Source: Deltaproteobacteria bacterium (lineage in GTDB: Bacteria; Desulfobacterota; Desulfarculia; Adiutricales; Adiutricaceae). From it: DNA of 64,000 nt. Numbering within the stretch: the stretch's first letter is position 1; each line of letters begins with the position of its first letter. The stretch is taken from NCBI GenBank assembly GCA_031273455.1, contig JAISRZ010000070.1, positions 1 to 64,000 on the forward strand, written 5' to 3'. Made by a program: the position numbers and the translations under genes. The notes beneath the pieces were generated by a model, which did not search any database, was not told where the DNA came from, and saw nothing but the letters and a program-made list of their open reading frames with translations. Shown piece by piece: positions 1-8,434 of the stretch.

Positions 1-75
1 CCGGCCTTTCCACAGCCCGCCGCCCTACGCGAGCGTCTTCGGTGACTGGAGTTCCGACGTGTGCTCTTCCGATCT
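1..75 (+). other. Illumina adapter artefact
   Basis: Positions 42-75 match the Illumina TruSeq read-2 primer site with one substitution (GTTCCGACG where the primer has GTTCAGACG). Positions 24-33 resemble the 3' end of the P7 primer (CATACGAGAT), mostly with A read as C, and the 8 bases 34-41 sit exactly where an i7 index would be. This is library sequence, not genome. Translated, it gives MTGVPTCALPI, very close to the well-known contaminant peptide MTGVQTCALPI. Any gene start called here is false. Confidence 0.95.
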
Positions 76-77
76 CT

Positions 78-359
78 ACCTCTAACCCGCCGACTAAGAG
101 AGGCGGATCAAAGAAGCCCGGGAATGAAGTCTCAACGCTTCAAGTGGAAGACCCTCTGCCGCCCGTGGCCCCAGAAGAGGAAGGCGCCCTTGGCCTTTCC
201 TCTAACCAACCCTCTAATGACGCCGTAAAACCGGCCCAGAAGAGGCGACAGCCGTCAGCCAAAACTACCCCTAACCCGCCGACCAAAAGAGGCGGTTTAA
301 GCCAACCCCGGGGAAAACGCGTCCCCGAACATAATCAAGCCGGAAAATCGATAAGTTAG
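78..359 (+). CDS. C-terminal fragment of a proline-rich repeat protein
   Basis: This is an open frame with its 5' end missing, because the frame continues upstream only into adapter sequence. About 93 residues remain, rich in Pro, Lys and Arg. It holds two copies of an NPPTKRGG-type basic motif and one SNQPSNDAVKPAQK-type segment. That segment resembles the repeats in the N-terminal half of the DotI-like protein encoded 300 bases downstream (for example PNLPSNDAKNPAQK), so the two genes probably share a repeat family or arose from one another. No enzymatic domain is visible. It may be the tail of another type IVB secretion component with a low-complexity extension. Function unknown. Confidence 0.5.
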   Translation, partial: TSNPPTKRGGSKKPGNEVSTLQVEDPLPPVAPEEEGALGLSSNQPSNDAVKPAQKRRQPSAKTTPNPPTKRGGLSQPRGKRVPEHNQAGKSIS

Positions 360-653
360 GCTCATAAAAGCTTAACCTCGCGAACTGAGGGTATGTTGGG
401 CTTACCCCAACATACCCTCAAACAACCCTTTAAACCCCATCCAAAAAAGGCGAAGAGCGATCTTCCCCTAACCCTCTAACTAACAGAACCCCAAAACCAC
501 TTGGAAAAGTCTCGGATAAAGCGCCCTTTCCAAACTACGACAATGGTTTAGACCGCCAAAGGCGCTTGTCCATCGCCAACCATCTTAACAGCCCGGAGCC
601 TTCCCGCCGGGCTTAATCTCAAACGCTTCCCCCAAAATAAATGGAAATGTCAT
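360..653 (+). other. Intergenic: hairpin and decayed proline-rich repeat
   Basis: There is no convincing gene. A perfect inverted repeat with 14 bp arms (387-400 and 406-419) and a 5-base loop is present, but no T-run follows on either strand, so it is not a normal terminator. Overlapping its right arm, frame 406-471 reads PNIPSNNPLNPIQK and then stops. This looks like a relic of the PSN-x-NP-x-QK repeat found in both flanking genes. The rest shows nothing recognisable. Confidence 0.5.
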
Positions 654-2546
654 ATGAATCAAGAATTTTTGCGCTTCGCTAATCAGCCCCCGACTTCAAC
701 TGGAGAAAAAGGAATCACCCCAGAAAGCCTTCTTCCACCCTCGGCCATAGACGCTGAAAGTCCAGTTGAACCTACTTCCAACTTACCCTCTAACGCCGCC
801 GTAAACCCTGTCCAACGGGGCGAAGAAGCGGTCCAGCTCTTAAAGGAGACGGAAATCAACACTTCCACCATAACCCCAACGCCTTCCTTGGAAACCCTTC
901 CTCCACCCGCGGCCATAGACGAGGGTGGCCTAGTTGAGCCTACCCTCAACCTACCCTCTATTAACGCCGAAAACCCGGTTCAGAAGGGCGAAGAGCCAGC
1001 CGCCCTGACTCTTCCTAACCCCCTTAGTCCGCCAACCCAGGTAGTCGGCTTAAAGAAGACTGGAAAAAAGAGAGGGCCCTACAAGCCCCGAAAAATCAAA
1101 ACCCCTGAAAACGCGGCTCAGCTCTTAGAGGCTAAAGTCAAGGAGCCAAAAAGCGATACCCCAGACAATACGCCAACCATAACCCCAACCCTTCTGGCGG
1201 AAAGCCTTTCTCCAGCCGTAGCCATAGACGCGGCTACTCCAGTAGAGCCTTCCCCCAACCTGCCCTCTAATGACGCCAAAAACCCTGCTCAGAAGGACGA
1301 AGAGCCAGCCGCCCTGACTCTCAACCCCCTTAGTCCGCCAGCCCAAGTCAGCGGCTTAAAGACGACTGGAAAAAAGAGAGAGCCCTACAAGTCCCGAAAA
1401 AACCAGAACCCTGAAAACGCGGCTCAGCTCTCGGAAGGTAACTTCAAAGAGCTTATTAACACCCCGGAAATAAACCCTGAAACAACTGGCCTTCTAACTT
1501 CAATGGGGCCTAATAGCTACAAGGAAGTTCGGGTTCTTTTAACCGATCCCTTCTTCCTAAACGTTGGCCCCCGGCCTTTGGTCGCGGAGCCTAGGCCTAA
1601 TGAGCGGGAGTTTTTAAACGCGGTCGCTAAGCCCCCAGTCTTAAAGCCACAAGATGACCCTAACCAACCCAGCCTGACCTTAATAGCCATCTTAAAGGAA
1701 GATTTACCGCCCCCAGGTAAAGGCCGCGATCTAAAGCCGCCTTTAAGATCCCTAGCTAAGAGCCCGGGGCAAACGCCTCTCACCGTTAATTCTAGGGAAC
1801 ACACCAGTCTTAAGGCCTTCCCTTTAACGCCAGCTCCTTCCAAGGGCCTTACCACCTTTAAGGCCCAGTTCCCTAACGATCCTCTGGAAACAGAGGTTTT
1901 AGAACCCTTCGTTATAGAAGACGCCTTAAACGATCTTACAACCGCCAACGGCGATAAAAACTACACCCGCGATAACCACTGGACCAGTCAGATCGTCTTC
2001 GCCTTAGCCATAGCTTGTCTTATTCTAGGCTCAATCTTGGGCGTGGAGACGTTATTAGAGAATAAACCCAACTATTTTGGGGTGTCCTCGGATCTTAACG
2101 TCGTGAAAGTCGCGCCCTCTAAAGAGCCCCTCTTAAGCCCGGACAATCTCCTCACCTGGACCTCCCAGGCGGTTAGCGGGGCTCTATCGCTAAACTTTTT
2201 ACATTGGCGTCAACAGCTCATGGACGCCCGGGAAAACTTTTCCGAGTACGGCTTTAGTAGCTTCGCTCGCTCTTTAGAGGAAGGCGGGCACATTAGAAAG
2301 ATTGTGGCGGAAAGGCTCAACCTCACCTGCGCCTTAGCCGGAACCCCTGTTATCACCGACACTAAAGTCTTAGGTGACCGGTACACCTGGAAAGTGGAGC
2401 TACCGGTCATTATCTCCTATCAATCCTCCACCGGGGTGGTGGCCAGTCAAAACCTCATCGCCATGGTCACCGTCCAAAGGGCCGCGATGACCCAAAAGAA
2501 CAAAGGGGTGGAAATCCAGCAAATAGTCTTAGCCAGACGAGAATAA
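654..2546 (+). CDS. DotI/IcmL-like type IVB secretion protein with long repeat extension
   Basis: The C-terminal part (residues about 490-628) matches the DotI/IcmL/TraM family, inner-membrane components of the Dot/Icm and IncI conjugation type IVB systems. Features of that family are the LLTWTSQAVSGALSLNF and WRQQLMDARENFSEYGF segments, the GTPVIT turn and the YTWKVELPVIISYQ strand. One membrane segment lies at 446-464, giving the family topology of cytoplasmic N-terminus and periplasmic C-terminal domain. The 440-residue N-terminal extension is unusual, since family members are commonly around 200 residues. It contains a roughly 100-residue Pro-rich repeat (84-157 and 186-259) with basic GKKRGPYKPRK-type patches. 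The start is ATG at 654 with only a weak ribosome site. A DotL-like ATPase follows 83 bases downstream. Whether the system is an effector injector or a conjugation apparatus cannot be told from two genes. Confidence 0.85.
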   Translation: MNQEFLRFANQPPTSTGEKGITPESLLPPSAIDAESPVEPTSNLPSNAAVNPVQRGEEAVQLLKETEINTSTITPTPSLETLPPPAAIDEGGLVEPTLNLPSINAENPVQKGEEPAALTLPNPLSPPTQVVGLKKTGKKRGPYKPRKIKTPENAAQLLEAKVKEPKSDTPDNTPTITPTLLAESLSPAVAIDAATPVEPSPNLPSNDAKNPAQKDEEPAALTLNPLSPPAQVSGLKTTGKKREPYKSRKNQNPENAAQLSEGNFKELINTPEINPETTGLLTSMGPNSYKEVRVLLTDPFFLNVGPRPLVAEPRPNEREFLNAVAKPPVLKPQDDPNQPSLTLIAILKEDLPPPGKGRDLKPPLRSLAKSPGQTPLTVNSREHTSLKAFPLTPAPSKGLTTFKAQFPNDPLETEVLEPFVIEDALNDLTTANGDKNYTRDNHWTSQIVFALAIACLILGSILGVETLLENKPNYFGVSSDLNVVKVAPSKEPLLSPDNLLTWTSQAVSGALSLNFLHWRQQLMDARENFSEYGFSSFARSLEEGGHIRKIVAERLNLTCALAGTPVITDTKVLGDRYTWKVELPVIISYQSSTGVVASQNLIAMVTVQRAAMTQKNKGVEIQQIVLARRE

Positions 2547-2557
2547 AAGGCCATTAA

Positions 2558-2587
2558 GCGCGCTTAAAGGTTTTTCTTTAAACGCGC
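2558..2587 (+). other. Hairpin between dotI-like and dotL-like genes
   Basis: GCGCGCTTAAAG (2558-2569) pairs with CTTTAAACGCGC (2576-2587) across a 6-base loop, with one mismatch. No T-run follows, so it is more likely an RNA stability or processing element than a terminator. Its role is inferred only. Confidence 0.4.
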
Positions 2588-2629
2588 TAACCTTCTGAGC
2601 TTCGCCTAACCTTTTTATGGAGGATAATC

Positions 2630-4381
2630 GTGCCAACTCCCCCGATCCGGGGACTAAGGTCCGGGGACTCCGCGGACCCGAAGAAACTTAAAAGAGACAT
2701 CACCTCTCCGGTCGTAAGGTATCTAGCCAAAGCCGGTCAGACCGCCCCCATCGCCGTCTGTTTGACTCTCCTGATTATTATGGAGGTCATCTGGCCCCAA
2801 GGGCTTATCTTATGGCTAGCCGTCATGTTGTTTTTCCTTATAGCCCGCGAGCGCGAGTGCGCTAGAGCCTTACCCTTAAAATTCCCCAAAGGCGCGAACA
2901 GATTTGACCCTCATGACCCCGCCCCCGGGCGCCAGTCCTGGAAAAAGTCCGCGGGAACGGTGTTTTTAGGCCATGACATTGAAAGCGGCCAAGAACTCTG
3001 GATCTCGGAAAAGGACCTTTTAACCCACATCCTCATGCTCGGAACCACGGGTAGCGGCAAAACCGAGTCCTTGGTCTCTTTAGCCTTTAACGCCATGGCC
3101 ACGGGGTCAGGCCTTTTCTACATCGACCCTAAAGCCGCCCCCTTGTTGGCTATCCAGATCTGGCGGCTGGCTAGGTTACTGGGTCGGGATGACGACTTTC
3201 GGGTCTTAAACTTTGGGACGCCCCGGGGAAAACTGGGCCCCGGCGATCGCCTCTCCAACACCAATAACCCCTTCGCTAAAGGGACGGCGGACGCTTTAAC
3301 CCAGATCTTAGCCTCTTTAATGCCGCCCTCCTCTGACTCCCACAATAGCGTCTTCGCCGATAAAGCCATGAACCTTATCGCCTCTTTAACCATCGCCTTG
3401 GTGGACTTAAGGAACAAAGGCGTTATTAAACTTTCCGCCGCCAAGATCAGGGAATACCTCTCGGTGGAGGCTTGTTTAGGTCTATTGGATAACCCTCATC
3501 TGTCCGAAACCGCTAGAACGGCCATGGTGGCGGCCCTCCAGAGTTGTAACTGGTCGCCCTCGCAGCCCAAAGAGCGTTTACAGGCCTTTTATGAGCAATT
3601 TGGCTACGCTCAGAGCTACTTTGGCCGGGCTTTATCCAACTTAACTGACACCTATGAGCATATCTATGGGGTAGAGATGGGGGAAGTGGATTTTGAGGAC
3701 GTGGTCTTAAATAGGCGCGTTCTCGTGGTTCTTTTACCGTCATTGGAGAAAAGCCCTTTAGAGCTATCGTCTTTAGGGAAAATAGCCCTATCCAGCCTTA
3801 AATCCGCCGCCGCCGTGGGCTTGGGTTTGGAGATAGAGGGCCCAGACGATAAGGTCTTAGGGTCTTTACCCATCAACTACGCCGGGGTGGGCCCTTTCCT
3901 CACCATAGTCGATGAGTACGCGGCCATCGTCACCCCTGGCTTTGAGATGATCTTAACCCAAGGCCGGGGCTTGGGCATCGCGGCCATTATCGCCAGCCAA
4001 GACTACGCTGGCTTGGCCGAGGCCGATAGAAAAGGGGCTCAACAGATAGTGGCCAATACCAATTTAAAGTTCTTCATGAAGCTGGCCGATCCAGAAAAGA
4101 CCTGGCGTTTGCTTCAGAGCCTTTCCGGCGAGGAGCCGGTCCTAAGAACCTCGGGCTATAACCTCCCGCCCAGTGGCCAAGTCTTAGGCTGGCGCGATAA
4201 CCAAGCCGCCATCGTCAAAATGACCCCGGTGAGCGTTTTACGGGATCTAATGGAGCAGACCGAAGGGGAGGCTCATTGCGTTTACCAAGGCCAAGTCATC
4301 CGGTCCAGGCTCTTTTATGTGAACTTGCCCACCCAAGACACCTTATTGCGTATCCCCCGGCTCATCCAGCTGGACGATTAG
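2630..4381 (+). CDS. DotL/IcmO-like type IV coupling ATPase
   Basis: This is a VirD4/TraG-type coupling protein of the DotL/IcmO/TrbC branch, which delivers substrates to a type IVB secretion channel at the inner membrane. Two N-terminal hydrophobic segments (about 39-72) are followed by ILMLGTTGSGKTESLVSLAF with Walker A at 138-145. The segment SGLFYIDPKAA corresponds to the VDGKAD strand of DotL. A Walker B strand, FLTIVDEYAA, lies in the last third, followed by a RGLGIAAIIASQDY motif typical of these ATPases. The length is 583 residues, against about 780 for Legionella DotL. The missing part is the C-terminal tail that binds IcmSW-type chaperones in Legionella. The start is GTG at 2630 with a good GGAGG site. 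The gene forms an operon with the DotI-like gene. Confidence 0.88.
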   Translation: MPTPPIRGLRSGDSADPKKLKRDITSPVVRYLAKAGQTAPIAVCLTLLIIMEVIWPQGLILWLAVMLFFLIARERECARALPLKFPKGANRFDPHDPAPGRQSWKKSAGTVFLGHDIESGQELWISEKDLLTHILMLGTTGSGKTESLVSLAFNAMATGSGLFYIDPKAAPLLAIQIWRLARLLGRDDDFRVLNFGTPRGKLGPGDRLSNTNNPFAKGTADALTQILASLMPPSSDSHNSVFADKAMNLIASLTIALVDLRNKGVIKLSAAKIREYLSVEACLGLLDNPHLSETARTAMVAALQSCNWSPSQPKERLQAFYEQFGYAQSYFGRALSNLTDTYEHIYGVEMGEVDFEDVVLNRRVLVVLLPSLEKSPLELSSLGKIALSSLKSAAAVGLGLEIEGPDDKVLGSLPINYAGVGPFLTIVDEYAAIVTPGFEMILTQGRGLGIAAIIASQDYAGLAEADRKGAQQIVANTNLKFFMKLADPEKTWRLLQSLSGEEPVLRTSGYNLPPSGQVLGWRDNQAAIVKMTPVSVLRDLMEQTEGEAHCVYQGQVIRSRLFYVNLPTQDTLLRIPRLIQLDD

Positions 4382-4786
4382 CGATCTCAGCCATAAGAAA
4401 GACTAAGGCCGGAAACTATATAACCAAAAAAAGTAGATAGTCATGGACAATAACCCGCGAGAACAGAACTCCTAAAGATTAGTGAATAATATTTTATATA
4501 GATGGTCTTAACCAGGCTAGACAGTTTCAATTTTTCGCGTTAAACGCCTTAAGCCTTTATAAATTGTCGCTGGATATTTAATAGCTATTTATCAGAATGT
4601 ATAGATGTTAGGTTATTAAATTTAGCTTATTTTAGGACTCATTATTTAGTCTGGTTTGGAAAAAACTTGACTGGTTGTTATTTTAGAGGCATAATGCCTT
4701 TTAAGTTTCCGGTCAATATCTAGACCTTCCCTTCCAGCCAGAAGGACGTAATTTACCTTAAAGATCCTTATCTGGCCCAGCTTAAT
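4382..4786. other. AT-rich intergenic stretch
   Basis: I see no gene, clear promoter or terminator here. It separates the secretion pair from the CDP-sugar gene. Composition drops visibly to AT-rich compared with the flanking genes. Confidence 0.5.
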
Positions 4787-5905
4787 ATGAGAGGCGAAAA
4801 GTTGTCTAACAATCCCTGGTCTGGTCGCCGCGTTCTGGTGACCGGGCACACCGGTTTCAAAGGATCCTGGCTCATCCAGTGGCTCGTCAGTTTAGGGGCG
4901 GAAGTCCATGGCTACGCCCTCGCTCCAGCCCCAGGCCCCGATGGTCAACAGCCTCTCTTCGCGGCGGCGGGTTTAAAAAGTATCCTGGCCAGCCACACCC
5001 TTGGCGACATCGGGCAAACGGAAAAAATCTTCGGGTTACTAAAGGACTTACGGATAGAGGTCATCTTTCATTTAGCGGCCCAAGCTCTAGTTAGGGATAG
5101 CTACGCCATCCCCTTTGAGACTATCCGGGTCAACACCCTAGGGACCGCCTCGGTTTTAGAGGCTGTCCGGCTATTAAAGGCCCCGTTGGCCGTGGTCCTA
5201 ATCACTAGCGACAAGTGTTATCACAATCAAGAGCAGATTTGGGGTTACCGGGAAATAGATCCCATGGGCGGAAGCGATCCTTACAGCGCCTCCAAAGGCG
5301 CGGCGGAGATAGTGGCCCAATGCTATCGGGACAGTTTTTTCTCTCCCCTTCGCTTAGACCAGCATCAAGTCCGTTTAGCCACGGTTCGGGCGGGTAATGT
5401 CATTGGCGGCGGGGACTGGGCCAAAGACCGTCTAGTTCCAGATCTAGTTCGCGCCTTAAAAAGCGGCGCCCCAGCCCTTATCCGCAACCCTAAAGCCATC
5501 CGCCCCTGGCAACACGTTTTAGAGCCTCTCTCTGGCTACCTGACCATAGCCGAAAAACTTATTTGTGAACCCTTAGAGCCCAAATGGTGCTCAGCTTGGA
5601 ACTTCGGGCCAGAGCCTAAAGACGCTTGGCCAGTGGCTCGGCTAGCTAATTTCTTTACTAAACTCTGGGGCCCCAAAGCCAGATGGGAGGATATCTCCGA
5701 ACCTAACGCCCCCCCGGAAGCTGGCCGCTTAGAGTTATCCATTGATAAAGCTCGGCATATTTTAGGCTGGGCGCCACGCTGGACCATTGAGACGGCGTTA
5801 AGCAAAACCGCGGCTTGGTACCTAGCGTCCACCGAAAAGGACTTTCAGGCCCAGAAAGCCTGTCAGAAGGATTTAGAGGAATATTTGGCTGTTTATGAAG
5901 GATAA
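4787..5905 (+). CDS. rfbG: CDP-glucose 4,6-dehydratase
   Basis: This short-chain dehydrogenase/reductase family enzyme converts CDP-glucose to CDP-4-keto-6-deoxyglucose, the branch point for CDP-linked deoxysugars of O-antigen. The N-terminus has the NAD-binding motif VLVTGHTGFKGSWL. The active-site region shows TSDKCYHNQE and the catalytic YSASK (Tyr-x-x-x-Lys), and GNVIGGGDWAKDRLVPD is characteristic of RfbG. At 372 residues it is close to full length for the family. ATG 4787 lacks a clear ribosome site. TTG at 4802, preceded by AGAGG, is an alternative start. The gene for the preceding pathway step, rfbF, lies 4 kb away on the opposite strand, so the pathway is present but not in one operon. 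Confidence 0.9.
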   Translation: MRGEKLSNNPWSGRRVLVTGHTGFKGSWLIQWLVSLGAEVHGYALAPAPGPDGQQPLFAAAGLKSILASHTLGDIGQTEKIFGLLKDLRIEVIFHLAAQALVRDSYAIPFETIRVNTLGTASVLEAVRLLKAPLAVVLITSDKCYHNQEQIWGYREIDPMGGSDPYSASKGAAEIVAQCYRDSFFSPLRLDQHQVRLATVRAGNVIGGGDWAKDRLVPDLVRALKSGAPALIRNPKAIRPWQHVLEPLSGYLTIAEKLICEPLEPKWCSAWNFGPEPKDAWPVARLANFFTKLWGPKARWEDISEPNAPPEAGRLELSIDKARHILGWAPRWTIETALSKTAAWYLASTEKDFQAQKACQKDLEEYLAVYEG

Positions 5906-6478
5906 ATATGGCTAAAAAAACGCTCAAACAATAGCCACGCTTAAAGAAAGATTCACCTGGTTATTCGATGGGCTAATGGGCCTTTAGCGCTGACCGCCAA
6001 AGGCCACTACAGCCAAATGTTGCAACCACAGCCAAAGACCGCCACTGATAAGAGTTTAAAATCGTCAAAAGAAATTTATTAATACAAATTACCATATATT
6101 TAAATTTCAATTACTTAAAAAGACACTAAATATTAATTATATAATATTATAAAACCAACATATACTTCTAAAAAGCTCACTACGCATATCATTACAATTT
6201 ATAACACTAAATATATATGTGATTAAAAATGAACAATAAATTAGTATCTAAAACTGAATAATAATAATCAATATACTTAAAATTAAAAGACTAAACCTGT
6301 TAGCCAGCCGCGCTTGACATCATCCCTAGTATATGAGAAAACAACCAGGGAAAAAGTCCACGGCCCCAAAAACTAGTGTAATTCTACAACACTATTTTTT
6401 ATTACCATAACTTTTACAACAAGTTATCAGGTCAATTTTATATTTTTCCTTCTTACCAGCTCCATTAAGGATGTTAAC
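5906..6478. other. AT-rich intergenic stretch of 570 bases
   Basis: No open frame of note is present, and from about 6060 onward the sequence is strongly AT-rich with long A/T runs. It is likely a promoter-bearing spacer or decayed DNA. An AAGGATG ribosome site at its right end belongs to the transaldolase gene. I could not assign a promoter with confidence. Confidence 0.5.
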
Positions 6479-7132
6479 ATGAAATTCTTTATAGATACCG
6501 CTAATCTAGACGAAATAAAAAAAGCCGCGGATTATGGCTTTTTAGATGGGGTGACCACCAACCCCACCTTAATAGCCAAGGAAGGCTTAAGCGACCAGGA
6601 CGCGAGGATTAAGGCTATCTGTGACATCACTCATGGGCCGGTCAGCGCGGAGGTGGTGGCCACCGAACCAGAGGCCATGCTCGCCGAGGCCAAACACTTA
6701 GCCTCGCTCGCCGCCAACGTAGTCGTTAAGTTACCTTTAACTATGGACGGGCTTAAGGTCACAAGGATCCTCTCCAAAGAAGGTATCCGCGTCAACGTGA
6801 CCCTCATTTTTTCGGCCATCCAGGCCCTTCTAGCGGCCAAAGCGGGAGCCGCCTTCGTTAGCCCCTTTGTGGGCCGCTTAGACGATATTGGCTCGGATGG
6901 AATGGGTTTAGTTGAGGATATCCAGACTATCTATAACAATTACGCCTTTGACCCGGAAATCATCGTGGCTAGCGTCAGAAGTCCCCAGCACGTCTTAAGG
7001 GCGGCCCTCATCGGGGCTGACATCAGCACCATTCCCTTTTCCGTTATCAGCCAGCTAGCCGCCCATCCATTAACTCAAAAGGGGTTAGAGGCCTTTTTAG
7101 CTGACCACGCCAAGGTTAAGGAAAAAAAATAG
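6479..7132 (+). CDS. Transaldolase / fructose-6-phosphate aldolase family
   Basis: This is a small class I aldolase (217 residues) of the FSA/TalC type, acting in the cytosol on fructose-6-phosphate either as transaldolase of the pentose phosphate pathway or as a dihydroxyacetone-releasing aldolase. The N-terminus [11 protein letters not shown] and [10 protein letters not shown] are family signatures. The Schiff-base lysine lies in VVVKLPLT (about residue 84). FVGRLDDIG and ASVRSPQHV form the phosphate-binding end of the barrel. The length is normal and the ATG is preceded by AAGGATG. Sequence alone does not separate transaldolase from F6P aldolase. It sits alone between sugar-nucleotide genes, with no operon partner on its strand. 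Confidence 0.88.
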   Translation: MKFFIDTANLDEIKKAADYGFLDGVTTNPTLIAKEGLSDQDARIKAICDITHGPVSAEVVATEPEAMLAEAKHLASLAANVVVKLPLTMDGLKVTRILSKEGIRVNVTLIFSAIQALLAAKAGAAFVSPFVGRLDDIGSDGMGLVEDIQTIYNNYAFDPEIIVASVRSPQHVLRAALIGADISTIPFSVISQLAAHPLTQKGLEAFLADHAKVKEKK

Positions 7133-7216
7133 GCCAAACAAATTATTTTGCTGGCCAACTTTTATCTTTAATTCGGAGTTTATTTTATATATATTTAAAT
7201 ATAACAAAACAAATAG

Positions 7217-8398
7217 CTATACTTTTTGAGATAATTTTTCTTTTAGGGTTAAGCACAAAGCGTCTTGGGGAGTTAATAGTAGTTCTTGCTCAACATAGAA
7301 CAAAGCTTCCTTATGCCTCCCAAGGTACATATATATAAAAGCTAAAGCCAAATTGAGTTTTGGAAAGGTTGGCTTTAACACAAAAGCGAAAGATAATTCT
7401 TTTAACAGCTTAGAAAGTATATAATAATCTAATAATTTAAAATTTCCAGAAGAGACCTCTTCTGGGTCTAATTCATCATATCTAAAATTACCAGAAACAA
7501 TAGCGTCAATAAGCCTACTTAACTCACCATTAATAAGTGTATCATATCTTTGTAATAAAGCTAAAATAGTATTTTGGATGAGATAATCTTTTTTCTCAGC
7601 GGGTAAGCTGGAATACAAAATATCAAAACAATGATCGCTTATGAAATTGCAGTAAGGCAGTTTAACCGGATGAGGGCGGTAAGTGCCTTTAGCGAAAAGC
7701 CTCCTATGGTGCGCTTCCGCCGTTTCACCCTTATCTTGGTAAGTATCTTTCAACCGATAGAACAAAGGCGCATTGATTTGTAAGAACTTTCCCTCAAGAG
7801 CCAATAAAGCTAATAGTTCATTATCAAAAGCCGCGTTATCAGTACTGGCGGTTCTGAATAAATGCTTTACTAATACATCTTGCCTTATGACACCATGATA
7901 TGCGGTACACCAGCCCATTTTTTTAAGAATATTTAGATACCTTTCCGCAGGATCCGCCTGATCAAAAGAAATTAGATCTTTATATATATCAAAAAATTTA
8001 TTGTCTTCATCAACGAATTGACAATAAGAATAGGCTAAAACCGCTTGTGAATCATTTTCCAAAGCTTTAACGCATTTTTCAGCGTATGTAGGTGCGTAAT
8101 AAGAATCAAAATGCAACATAGCATAATATTTTGTGTCGCAATTAGCAACTAATCCCAAAGCATTAGGAAAATACCCATAATTTATAGTATTACGATGGTA
8201 TTCAAATCTTTTATCATGCCTAACCGTATTATAAATTATCCCTTCAGTGTTGTCAGGCGAGTCATTATTAGCTATTATTACTTTAAAATCTCTAAAGGTT
8301 TGGCTCATAAGAGATTCCAAACAACGCGTTAAGAGAGTCCCTTCCTTGCGCCCACCTTTATAAACCGGCATGCCTATTGTTAACAAAGGTTTTTTCAA
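7217..8398 (-). CDS. Family 2 glycosyltransferase with helical C-terminus
   Basis: The N-terminus, LLTIGMPVYKGG followed by LTRCLESLMSQTFRDFKVIIANNDSPDNT, is the nucleotide-sugar binding half of a GT-A (family 2) glycosyltransferase. The expected metal-binding DxD is seen only as LHFDSYY, with one Asp kept. The last 100 residues are helical with a TPR-like pair (AFIYMYLGRHKEALFYVEQEL). It probably adds a sugar to a surface polysaccharide; donor and acceptor are unknown. The start is TTG at 8398 with AAGGAAG upstream. It lies 36 bases downstream of the methyltransferase gene on the same strand and is probably co-transcribed with it and rfbF. Composition is AT-rich, suggesting transfer with the neighbouring genes. 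Confidence 0.8.
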   Translation of the reverse strand: MKKPLLTIGMPVYKGGRKEGTLLTRCLESLMSQTFRDFKVIIANNDSPDNTEGIIYNTVRHDKRFEYHRNTINYGYFPNALGLVANCDTKYYAMLHFDSYYAPTYAEKCVKALENDSQAVLAYSYCQFVDEDNKFFDIYKDLISFDQADPAERYLNILKKMGWCTAYHGVIRQDVLVKHLFRTASTDNAAFDNELLALLALEGKFLQINAPLFYRLKDTYQDKGETAEAHHRRLFAKGTYRPHPVKLPYCNFISDHCFDILYSSLPAEKKDYLIQNTILALLQRYDTLINGELSRLIDAIVSGNFRYDELDPEEVSSGNFKLLDYYILSKLLKELSFAFVLKPTFPKLNLALAFIYMYLGRHKEALFYVEQELLLTPQDALCLTLKEKLSQKV

Positions 8399-8434
8399 TT
8401 TTCTTCCTTAATTTAAACCGATAAATTAATATTT

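Noticed and set aside
42-77. Start of the first open frame at position 42
   Set aside because: These residues are translated from the sequencing adapter.
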